Assembly: GCA_029007415.1 (NCBI GenBank)
Contig: JAQXHT010000010.1
Location: 1-8,346 of the forward strand
Source: a bacterium
GTDB taxonomy: Bacteria; Bacillota_I; Bacilli_A; RF39; UBA660
Length of the DNA stretch: 8,346 bases
Direction: 5' to 3'
The notes below the pieces were generated by a model, which had not been told where the DNA came from, ran no database searches, and was given only the letters and a program-made list of their open reading frames with translations. The position numbers and the translations under genes were made by a program. How positions within the stretch are numbered: position 1 is the stretch's first letter; every line of letters begins with the position of its first letter. Of this stretch, positions 1-6,439 are shown piece by piece.

Positions 1-68
1 TTATCTATATCTTTTTTAGTTATTGTCTTAGTCTCTACCTTTTTTTTACTCTTCTGTTTTTTCGCCAT
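1..68 (-). CDS. N-terminal fragment of a Lys-rich protein of unknown function (runs off left edge)
   Basis: Read on the minus strand from ATG at 68, the frame stays open for 22 codons to the window edge and gives MAKKQKSKKKVETKTITKKD followed by I-D. An in-frame ATG also lies at 74, but the AAGAAGG ribosome binding site just upstream would be only 3 bases from it. It is about 9 bases from the ATG at 68, so 68 is preferred. The fragment is extremely basic (10 Lys in 22 residues) and low in complexity, as seen in cytosolic tails of membrane proteins or disordered leaders. A run of eight A lies inside codons 8-10. The family cannot be recognised from so few residues. It sits downstream of a terminator and appears to have its own promoter. 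That it is a real gene is inferred from the open frame, binding site and promoter together. Confidence 0.6.
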   Translation of the reverse strand, partial: MAKKQKSKKKVETKTITKKDID

Positions 69-98
69 AATCATCAACCTTCTTAAATCTTTCAATTA

Positions 99-128
99 AT
101 TATATACCAAGAAAAAGACTATTTACAA
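99..128 (-). promoter_or_regulatory. Putative sigma-A type promoter for the left-edge gene
   Basis: On the minus strand a perfect TATAAT occupies 104-99. TTGTAA at 128-123 (4 of 6 matches to TTGACA) lies 18 bases upstream of it. Transcription would begin near 92 and give a short leader carrying the AAGAAGG binding site before the ATG at 68. The -35 hexamer falls inside the descending arm of the terminator hairpin at 117-149. The assignment rests only on box similarity; in such AT-rich DNA TATAAT also occurs by chance. Confidence 0.5.
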
Positions 129-149
129 CCCTCTTCTTTGTAAATAGTC
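117..149 (-). terminator. Rho-independent terminator of the rmlB unit
   Basis: The arm GACTATTTACAA (117-128) pairs perfectly with TTGTAAATAGTC (138-149), giving a 12-bp stem with a 9-base loop. On the minus strand the hairpin is followed directly by a T run (116-112), the expected U-tail. It begins 6 bases after the TAA of the anchored protein gene (stop at 158-156), so it closes the rmlB-anchored protein unit. On the plus strand the tail is interrupted, and no plus-strand gene ends here. Confidence 0.9.
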
Positions 150-155
150 ATTATT

Positions 156-866
156 TTAGCTTAAAATTAAGCTTGTCATATAATTTGTATCACCAGTACT
201 AACATAAGTTATAGTAAAACTTTTAGTTAAACTAACTGATGAAGATTCAACAGTATTAACTGATTGAGAATAATTAACTGTTCCTGTTAATTTATATGAT
301 TTACTACTCTTATCATAACTAGCATTAGAAGCTTTCATTTCTACTTTATCGTACATTACACCACTACGTAAACTATTCCAAGCAACTAAGTTTGCTGCTA
401 AACTTGAATCTATACTGCTAGCTAATGAATATCTAGCTGGAGAAACAGTTTTTGTATCACTATCAAAGCTATCTAAACTACCATATATTTCTTTATATTT
501 ATTTTTATAAGTATCAATATTGATATACATAGATTGATTATCATTAAAGGATACTCCACCACCATTACTCATAAAATAATCATCAATTATTTCTAATCTA
601 TTATCAGCACTTTCCATAAGATTTTTATTTAAATTACTATCTGTAGTATTAGTTTTTAAATAAAGAGCAAAGTAGTTTGTTAATTCATTAGAAGCTTTTT
701 CTAAATCGACTTTAACATCAACAGTATCTTTGTTATTTGTAATACTTTGTTGTCCATTGCTATCTGTTTTAGTTTTATTAAAAGCAGAAAGTCCTATTCC
801 AATAGATACAACTATTATTGCTAATACTAGCACAATTATTATAAGTAAAGTATTATTTTTTTTCAT
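156..866 (-). CDS. Unrecognised extracytoplasmic protein with an N-terminal membrane anchor
   Basis: This 236-residue protein begins with a short basic stretch (MKKNN) and a single hydrophobic segment at about residues 6-29. There is no Cys anywhere, so it is not a lipoprotein. It is probably an uncleaved signal anchor with the bulk outside the cell, although cleavage after the Ser-Ala at about 27-28 is possible. A polar Asn/Thr/Gln/Ser linker (about 30-50) leads to a probably helical region (about 50-140). The Ser-rich C-terminal part (about 170-236) has alternating patterns suggesting beta strands. I do not recognise the family. The ATG at 866 has an AGGTGA binding site (876-871) next to the rmlB stop codon. 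The gap to rmlB is only 12 bases, so the two genes are almost certainly cotranscribed, and the gene ends just before a strong terminator. A role at the cell surface is inference. Confidence 0.85.
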   Translation of the reverse strand: MKKNNTLLIIIVLVLAIIVVSIGIGLSAFNKTKTDSNGQQSITNNKDTVDVKVDLEKASNELTNYFALYLKTNTTDSNLNKNLMESADNRLEIIDDYFMSNGGGVSFNDNQSMYINIDTYKNKYKEIYGSLDSFDSDTKTVSPARYSLASSIDSSLAANLVAWNSLRSGVMYDKVEMKASNASYDKSSKSYKLTGTVNYSQSVNTVESSSVSLTKSFTITYVSTGDTNYMTSLILS

Positions 867-878
867 ATTTTCACCTTT

Positions 879-1883
879 TTAATCTTTATAACTATTTTTA
901 TAACTACCATCTTTAATAGCATTTAACCATTCTTGATTATTTAAATACCAATCAATTGTTTCTTTAATACCACTTTCAAAAGTATAAGTTCTCTTCCAAC
1001 CAAGTTCTTCTTCTACTTTACTAGAATCTATCGCATATCTTAAGTCATGTCCTTTTCTATCAGCTACAAATTCAATCAAGTCTTCACTCTTACCTAGTTG
1101 ATTAAGAATTATCTTAACAAGTTCTAAGTTACTTTTTTCAGAGTGACCACCAAGATTATAGATTTCGCCACTCTTACCATTTCTAACGATTAAATCAACA
1201 CCAATGTTGTGGTCAATGACATGAATCCAGTCACGAACATTCTCTCCTGTTCCATAGACTGGTATTTTTTCATTATTTAATGCCTTTGAAATAGTAAGTG
1301 GTATTAACTTTTCTGGAAACTGATATGGTCCATAATTATTAGAGCAACGACTAATAGTAGTATTTAAACCATAAGTTCTATGGTAAGCACCTACTAACAA
1401 GTCAGCACTCGCTTTACTAGTAGAATATGGACTTGACGTATGAATTGGGGTCTTTTCTGTAAACAGTAAATCCTTACGATCAAGTGGTAAATCACCATAA
1501 ACTTCATCAGTTGATACTTGATGATATCTAGATACATTATATTTCAAACACGCATCCATCAATACTTCTGTACCAATTATATTTGTTCTTAAGAATAATT
1601 CTGGATTTTTAATTGAATTATCAACATGACTTTCTGCTGCAAAGTTAATTACTACATCAAACTTTTCTTTTTCAAATAATTCATATACAAAACTTCTATC
1701 AGTAATATCACCATGAACAAACTTATAATTAGGTTTTCCTTCTAAATCTTTGATATTGTTATAGTTACCAGCATAAGTTAAAGCATCTAAACAAACAAAA
1801 TAATCATCACTATATTTATTAACTACATAATGTAAGTAATTACTACCAATAAATCCTGCTCCTCCTGTTATTAAAAATTTCAT
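879..1883 (-). CDS. rmlB: dTDP-glucose 4,6-dehydratase (RmlB/RfbB)
   Basis: RmlB is a cytosolic NAD-dependent extended short-chain dehydrogenase that converts dTDP-glucose to dTDP-4-keto-6-deoxyglucose, an early step toward dTDP-rhamnose and other deoxysugars. From ATG 1883 the protein has 334 residues, close to the usual 330-360. The Rossmann motif TGGAGFIGS is at about residues 6-14. NFAAESHVD follows at about 80-88. The catalytic STDEVYGD (Thr-Asp-Glu at 125-127) and YSTSK (Tyr 153, Lys 157) are intact, as is RCSNNYGPYQFPEKLIP. An upstream in-frame ATG at 1892 directly abuts the AGGAGG binding site (1898-1893) with no spacer, whereas ATG 1883 lies 9 bases from it, so 1883 is preferred. rmlA, rmlC and rmlD are not in the window. 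The next gene, 12 bases downstream, encodes an anchored surface protein. Confidence 0.96.
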   Translation of the reverse strand: MKFLITGGAGFIGSNYLHYVVNKYSDDYFVCLDALTYAGNYNNIKDLEGKPNYKFVHGDITDRSFVYELFEKEKFDVVINFAAESHVDNSIKNPELFLRTNIIGTEVLMDACLKYNVSRYHQVSTDEVYGDLPLDRKDLLFTEKTPIHTSSPYSTSKASADLLVGAYHRTYGLNTTISRCSNNYGPYQFPEKLIPLTISKALNNEKIPVYGTGENVRDWIHVIDHNIGVDLIVRNGKSGEIYNLGGHSEKSNLELVKIILNQLGKSEDLIEFVADRKGHDLRYAIDSSKVEEELGWKRTYTFESGIKETIDWYLNNQEWLNAIKDGSYKNSYKD

Positions 1884-1892
1884 TGTTATCAT

Positions 1893-1898
1893 CCTCCT
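1893..1898 (-). promoter_or_regulatory. Ribosome binding site that decides the rmlB start
   Basis: On the minus strand AGGAGG is read from 1898 to 1893 and is immediately followed by ATG (1892-1890), then ATA ACA ATG. Zero spacing makes the first ATG a poor initiator. The second ATG (1883-1881) has the ideal 9-base spacing and starts the protein at the conserved MKFLITGGAGFIGS. Confidence 0.85.
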
Positions 1899-1941
1899 AC
1901 AATCATTCTAACAATAATCAATAAAAAAATAAATAAGTATA

Positions 1942-1970
1942 TAGAAAATATATATTTTTATTGTTATAAT
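1942..1970 (+). promoter_or_regulatory. Extended -10 promoter of helD
   Basis: TGTTATAAT at 1962-1970 is a perfect TATAAT with an upstream TGN extension. Seventeen bases before the hexamer lies TAGAAA (1942-1947), matching TTGACA at four positions. The predicted start near 1977 gives a leader of about 30 bases containing AGGAG at 1996-2000, 6 bases before the helD ATG. The DNA between the divergent rmlB and helD genes (1884-2006) is otherwise AT-rich tracts with no clear operator or riboswitch. Confidence 0.75.
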
Positions 1971-2006
1971 AGAAGACGATTTTAAAAGTATTTATAGGAG
2001 TTTGTT

Positions 2007-4184
2007 ATGGAGAAAAAAATATTAGAGTTAGAAAGAGAAAAACTAAAAAAGACATTAGAAATAATTAAAGAAGAATTAATAAGAGAAAAAGATGATTTAA
2101 CTGATATAGAGAATAATTTTATTGGTGATAAAGGTGTTTATCAAAGTCTTGTTAATAGTAAAAATGTTCATATAAAAAATTTAAAAACGTCATTAGATAA
2201 TCCCTACTTTGCAAGAATTGATTTTAAAGATACTAATAATAACATAAATAAAGTATATATAGGAAAAAATGGTGTCATGCAAAATACTGATATAGTTATT
2301 ACTGATTGGCGAGCTCCTATTAGCTCCTTGTATTATGATTCAGAAGTTGGTGATTGTAGTTTTACATCTCCTGAAGGTATTGTTAAAGGAAGAATGGATT
2401 TAAAAAGACAATATGAAATAGATAAAGGAAAACTTATAGAATACTTTGATGTTGATTTAGTAGCTAATGACTCCCTACTTCAAAAATATCTTAATAGCAA
2501 TAATGATACTAGACTAAAGAGTATAATCTCTACCATTCAAAAAGAACAAAATATGGTCATAAGAAAAAATCTTACTGATGATTTAATAATCCAAGGAGTA
2601 GCAGGTTCTGGTAAAACAACTGTGGCTTTACATAGAATTGCTTACTTAGTTTATAATTATATGAATAGTATAAAACAGAATCAGTATTTAGTAATCGGTC
2701 CAAATAAAGTATTTTTAAAATATATTCAATCAGTTCTACCTGATCTTGATGTATCAGGAGTTTCTCAGTTAACCTTTGAACAGTATGCTACTAACTATAT
2801 AGATGAAGAAATAAATATTGATAGTAGTGATAAAAAGGTAAATGCTCATATTGGAAATAAAGACAATACTGATATAGATAAATTCAAATGTTCTTTAAAA
2901 TACTTAAAAATGTTAAATTGCTTTATTAATGATTATTTTACAAGTCTTACTGAGAAACCATTATTATTAGGAGACTTTGAAATATTACCACAAAAAAAGA
3001 TTAAAGAAATATTTGAAAGTACTGATACCGAATATTCTGATGATTTAAGTATAAGAGTTAGTCTTACTATTGATAGATTAAAAAGATTAATCGAAGATAA
3101 TAAAAATGAATTAATCACTAAATATACAACATATTCTTATTTACAGTTTAAAAAGGCTAAGAATGATAAAGAAAAAGATGAAATGCGGAAAAAGTTTGCT
3201 AAAGAAAGATTAGAACTTAACAAAAATTGTACTAGTCTTTTAAGAAAATATTTTAGTAAATCTAAGGTTAATGCTACAAAGCTTTATAAAACGTTTATAA
3301 GTAATATTGAAAAATACAATTTAGATAATTACATGTATTTAGATATTCTTAAGAAGAATACATTACAAAATATCAAAAAATCAACTTATGATTTTGAAGA
3401 CTTAGCTGCTCTTATCTATATAAAGTCTTTAATTTCTAAAGATAAAAGCTACGGAATGATAAGACAAGTAGTAATAGATGAAGCCCAAGACTTAGGTGAA
3501 TTTAATTTCTATGTCTTAAAAAATACTCTTTATAATGCTACCTTTAGTATTTTTGGTGATTTAGCTCAATCTATCTATGACTATAGAGGAATAGATAACT
3601 GGAGTGAGGTCAATGAAACTATGTTTGCTAATAAAGGAGAAATAATTAATTTTAACAAAAGCTACCGAACTACTAGAGAAATAATGGAAGTAGCAGATGA
3701 TGTAGCAGAAAGTATTGGATTAACTAGATCTGATTTAGTAGTAAGACAAGGAAATGAAGTTTTATTTGATAAAATAGATAATAAAGAAGATATTCCTTCA
3801 TACATTGCTGATAAAATAACAGAATATAAAAATAGTGGTTATAAAACTATTGCGGTCATTAGTAAAACAAATTTATTATCAAATTATATCAATGATGATT
3901 TATATGATTTAGGTGTTAAAATTCCAAATGTATCTGTTAACGATGATTTAACTGATGAAAGATTTAATATCTGCACTATTTCTAATCAGTTAGCAAAAGG
4001 ATTAGAATTTGATGCTGTTATTATCAATAATGCCAGTGAAGAGATTTATTCATCTTCTAGTAATATGGATATGAAATTATTATATGTAGCAATAACAAGA
4101 GCTCTTCATGAATTAGATATAGTCTATTCTGGAAATATTACTAAGCCTTTAGAAGAAAAAGCTAAAATAAAAGTGAAAAAATAG
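2007..4184 (+). CDS. helD: HelD-type superfamily 1 ATPase (RNA polymerase recycling factor / UvrD-like helicase)
   Basis: HelD proteins are UvrD/Rep-like ATPases that bind RNA polymerase in Gram-positive bacteria and release it from stalled or terminated nucleic-acid complexes. The 725 residues compare with about 770 in Bacillus subtilis. A charged coiled coil (about 1-60), typical of the arm that enters the polymerase secondary channel, precedes a region with ITDWRAPISSLYY (about 98-110), which is usual for this family. The helicase motifs are complete: Walker A GVAGSGKTT (197-205), Walker B DEAQD (491-495), GDLAQSIYDYRG (from 518, motif III-like), SYRTTRE with Arg 554 (motif IV), KGLEFD (664-669, motif V) and YVAITRA with Arg 698 (motif VI). 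The middle insertion between motif I and the DEAQD box is Lys-rich and poorly conserved, as expected. The gene is monocistronic with its own promoter and converges on the Nudix-ATP-grasp gene. The family call is strong; DNA-helicase activity is not implied. Confidence 0.93.
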   Translation: MEKKILELEREKLKKTLEIIKEELIREKDDLTDIENNFIGDKGVYQSLVNSKNVHIKNLKTSLDNPYFARIDFKDTNNNINKVYIGKNGVMQNTDIVITDWRAPISSLYYDSEVGDCSFTSPEGIVKGRMDLKRQYEIDKGKLIEYFDVDLVANDSLLQKYLNSNNDTRLKSIISTIQKEQNMVIRKNLTDDLIIQGVAGSGKTTVALHRIAYLVYNYMNSIKQNQYLVIGPNKVFLKYIQSVLPDLDVSGVSQLTFEQYATNYIDEEINIDSSDKKVNAHIGNKDNTDIDKFKCSLKYLKMLNCFINDYFTSLTEKPLLLGDFEILPQKKIKEIFESTDTEYSDDLSIRVSLTIDRLKRLIEDNKNELITKYTTYSYLQFKKAKNDKEKDEMRKKFAKERLELNKNCTSLLRKYFSKSKVNATKLYKTFISNIEKYNLDNYMYLDILKKNTLQNIKKSTYDFEDLAALIYIKSLISKDKSYGMIRQVVIDEAQDLGEFNFYVLKNTLYNATFSIFGDLAQSIYDYRGIDNWSEVNETMFANKGEIINFNKSYRTTREIMEVADDVAESIGLTRSDLVVRQGNEVLFDKIDNKEDIPSYIADKITEYKNSGYKTIAVISKTNLLSNYINDDLYDLGVKIPNVSVNDDLTDERFNICTISNQLAKGLEFDAVIINNASEEIYSSSSNMDMKLLYVAITRALHELDIVYSGNITKPLEEKAKIKVKK

Positions 4185-4207
4185 TAAGATACATTCCTAC
4201 TATTTTT
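4177..4207. terminator. Bidirectional terminator between convergent helD and the cassette
   Basis: AAAAATAGTA (4177-4186) pairs with TACTATTTTT (4198-4207), giving a 10-bp stem and an 11-base loop. The plus strand continues ATTTG, and the minus strand continues TTCACTTTTATTTT, so both directions get a U-rich tail. The helD stop TAG (4182-4184) lies in the left arm and the Nudix-ATP-grasp TAA (4208-4206) overlaps the right arm. The stem has only one G-C pair, so its strength is uncertain. Confidence 0.65.
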
Positions 4208-5831
4208 ATTTGTCCTTCTTTCTCTTTTCAAAATCACTATTTTTTAAAATAGAATAATCAAATACTTTTCTAAAATATGAATCTTTATTTTTTGCATAGT
4301 AACCATTTATTACTTTTTTAGCATACTTATATTCATTATAATCTTTATTTGAATAACAGTTTACAAAACTTTTATCAATTCTATCTAAATAGTTATTTCC
4401 CATACACTTGTTGGTAATTGCTAAATAGTGTAACTCTGCTAAATTAGTAGAACAATATTTTTCCAAATACTTATTTATGATAAAAGAAGATGCTTGAAAC
4501 CTTGGATTAAGTTCCATAAAATAAACATTATCATTGTTATCAATAATATAATCTATTCCAACTATTCCTTGATAACCTAATTTTTTTAGTTCTAACGCAA
4601 TAGTATTTGCATAATCATTAATCTTACTAATAGCCTTATCATCCAATTCTCTAGCATAAATAAAGTCTGCTCCAACATATTTAAATCTATCATTTATTTG
4701 TTTAATTAACTGAACAGAAATTGGTAATTTAATTGTTTCATATTTACCAATTACTAAAGTAATATTAACAGGAATATTATCAAGATACTTAGAAAGAAAA
4801 TACTTATTATCAAGATAATCACTATATTTATTAAATTTTTCTAAGCTATCAATATAATAAGTATTATTACCTCCTGCTCCTATCCTACCTTGTATAACAA
4901 ATTTATGACTTTTAGTTATTTCTTTGGCTTTTTCATAAGAAATTTTTTTATCTATCCAAGTAGTCTTTACAACAGGAACATTATCTCTGATTAAATCTCT
5001 TATATATTTTTTATCATTAATCTTATCTATTAGAGCATAATCTTTTTCAAAAGTAATATCAAACTGTGTTTGATCACTCAATAAATCCTTAATCTTTTTA
5101 TTAAAAGCTAAAAAAGTAGCATCAGGATTATTCTTTGTAATTCTAGACATATTTTTAATGATAAATTCTTTATATTCCTTTTTAAATTCATCAGTATCTC
5201 TATTTTTAATCATATCTTTAGAATAATAAATATTACCCTTTTCATTATTAGGATTAAGAGTAATAGAACCTGTTAAAAATTCTTCATTACAAATAGCATT
5301 ATTAGCATTAAATCCTACATAGTATATTTCTTTTTTACTATTAATATTTATAACTTTATTAAACATAGCATTAGCTTCAAATCTACCTTCTAGAAATAGT
5401 TGCTTTATTTCTTTAGAGGAAGCCCACATAACATCATTTACCTCCTCTATTTGAATACTAACATCATTAAGAGATACATCTTTCTTAAAAAGCCATACAT
5501 CTAATATATCAGGACAGTTTTTATAATATCTTCTGGTTCTCCCAATAAAAGTTGCTTCACTTTCTGAAACATCAATTCCAAGTTCCTCTTTAGTCTCTCT
5601 AATGGCAGCTTTTTTTGATGTTTCACCAATTAAGGCTGACCCACCAGTGCATTCCCACATAAGAGGATGACTTTTGTTAACAGAGCGTTGTGTTATTAAA
5701 AACTCATTTTTATCATTCATTATCCAAACATTTACTACTAAATGAAAATCATCATCATTTAGTTTTGTTCCTCTAATTGCTAACTTTTTCTTTTTCTTTC
5801 CTTCATAATCATATAAATTCCAATATTCCAT
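4206..5831 (-). CDS. Nudix hydrolase-ATP-grasp ligase fusion protein
   Basis: This is a 541-residue cytosolic two-enzyme protein. Residues about 1-160 form a Nudix domain of the isopentenyl-diphosphate-isomerase-like type, opening MEYWNLYDYEG. Its full Nudix box G-x5-E-x7-RE-x2-EE-x-G spans 64-86 (Gly 64, Glu 70, Arg 78, Glu 79, Glu 82, Glu 83); Thr 80 replaces the usual hydrophobic residue. Such domains usually cleave a nucleoside-diphosphate-X bond. Residues about 165-285 are unassigned and may be the pre-ATP-grasp domain. Residues about 285-480 look like ATP-grasp: a glycine-rich loop GRIGAGGNN (315-323), GIVGIDYII with Asp 427, and FMELNPRFQASS with Glu 440, Asn 442 and Arg 444 as likely metal and ATP ligands. 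ATP-grasp ligases join a carboxylate to an amine or thiol through an acyl-phosphate. The C-terminal 60 residues are Lys/Tyr-rich and unassigned. The ATG at 5831 follows an AAAGAGG site by 5 bases and lies 2 bases after the preceding gene. Substrates cannot be read from the sequence. Confidence 0.88.
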   Translation of the reverse strand: MEYWNLYDYEGKKKKKLAIRGTKLNDDDFHLVVNVWIMNDKNEFLITQRSVNKSHPLMWECTGGSALIGETSKKAAIRETKEELGIDVSESEATFIGRTRRYYKNCPDILDVWLFKKDVSLNDVSIQIEEVNDVMWASSKEIKQLFLEGRFEANAMFNKVININSKKEIYYVGFNANNAICNEEFLTGSITLNPNNEKGNIYYSKDMIKNRDTDEFKKEYKEFIIKNMSRITKNNPDATFLAFNKKIKDLLSDQTQFDITFEKDYALIDKINDKKYIRDLIRDNVPVVKTTWIDKKISYEKAKEITKSHKFVIQGRIGAGGNNTYYIDSLEKFNKYSDYLDNKYFLSKYLDNIPVNITLVIGKYETIKLPISVQLIKQINDRFKYVGADFIYARELDDKAISKINDYANTIALELKKLGYQGIVGIDYIIDNNDNVYFMELNPRFQASSFIINKYLEKYCSTNLAELHYLAITNKCMGNNYLDRIDKSFVNCYSNKDYNEYKYAKKVINGYYAKNKDSYFRKVFDYSILKNSDFEKRKKDK

Positions 5832-5833
5832 GT

Positions 5834-6439
5834 TTACCTCTTTCTAACTAATTTCTTCAATACTATATCATAAGTATCATCTATACTAGTAATATCTGTA
5901 CTGATTTTTAAAATATCTGGACTACTAAGCTTTTCCCCAAATCTTAACTCATAGTCTTTAGCACAAGCTATTCTTTTTTCTATCTCTTCCTTACTATGAT
6001 TTCTTAACCCTTGATTAAGTCTTTTTGCCATACTGTTTTCTAAATTGGCATATACCAAATTAACTATCTTAATATTATATCCTTTACTTATAAGATTTCT
6101 AATACTATCTATATCCTTATATGAGATAAAAACTATTATCTTATCATTTGTACTTACTACTTCATAATCACTAGTTAAAACACCATAATAATTACCATAT
6201 TTTTTATCTATTATCTCATTATCACCAGACCAATAAAGAAACTCTTTATTATTAGCCTTATTTTTAAATTCATCATGACTTAAATAGCGATAAAAAAGAG
6301 GAATATCATCTAATCTTTCATTTCTTGTTGTTGTATGTCTTGGTGTAACAAAAGAAGACTTTTCTATCAAATTATTAGAAAGAGTAGTCTTCCCTACTCC
6401 TGAAGGTCCAGTTATAGCTATTATAATATTATTATTCAT
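5834..6439 (-). CDS. Guanylate-kinase-fold P-loop kinase, substrate uncertain
   Basis: The length of 201 residues is typical for guanylate kinase (GMK). The P-loop GPSGVGKT is at 11-18. HTTTRNERLDD (35-45) matches the GMK phosphate-binding segment, with Arg 39 and Arg 42 equivalent to the two conserved arginines. FYRYLSHDEF, EFLYW and YGNYYG (81-86) follow in GMK order, and the KRL and later Arg-rich lid region is at about 139-157. Against my recollection of yeast GMK, the residues that contact guanine look replaced: Ser 34 by His 35, Glu 69 by Tyr 69, and the second Asp of the ILDID strand by Ser 106. About seven extra residues also sit before YGNYYG. It may therefore phosphorylate another monophosphate, much as PhnN uses ribose bisphosphate. 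The start ATG overlaps the stop of the upstream fusion gene (ATGA), and a strong GGAGG lies 7 bases before it. Family confidence is high; GMP specificity is doubtful. Confidence 0.85.
   Translation of the reverse strand: MNNNIIIAITGPSGVGKTTLSNNLIEKSSFVTPRHTTTRNERLDDIPLFYRYLSHDEFKNKANNKEFLYWSGDNEIIDKKYGNYYGVLTSDYEVVSTNDKIIVFISYKDIDSIRNLISKGYNIKIVNLVYANLENSMAKRLNQGLRNHSKEEIEKRIACAKDYELRFGEKLSSPDILKISTDITSIDDTYDIVLKKLVRKR

Noticed and set aside
40..47. Run of eight T (A8 in the minus-strand gene) as a phase-variation tract
   Set aside because: Such runs are expected in DNA this AT-rich and Lys-rich; nothing here shows that the length varies.
1905..1913. Minus-strand TGTTAGAAT resembling an extended -10 box for rmlB
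   Set aside because: Transcription would start at about 1898, at the very first base of the ribosome binding site, and there is no good -35 box. Another box, TATACT at 1941-1936, also lacks a -35 partner. The rmlB promoter is left unassigned.
2933..3118. 61-codon minus-strand open frame
   Set aside because: It lies entirely inside helD, has no ribosome binding site and no recognisable product; it is a shadow of the helD reading frame.
2007..4184. helD as a phage-defence or DNA-repair helicase
   Set aside because: The N-terminal coiled coil, the ITDWRAPISSLYY region and the split helicase core match HelD; no nuclease or other defence domain lies next to it.
5761..5800. A-rich GKKKKK codons near the start of the Nudix domain as a frameshift site
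   Set aside because: The A runs are broken by G, and the frame continues smoothly into a complete Nudix box.
6436..6438. TGA as a tryptophan codon (Mycoplasma code)
   Set aside because: Reading through would add only five codons before TAA. Every Trp in the long genes is TGG and no in-frame TGA occurs in them, so table 11 is preferred, although this one site alone cannot decide.
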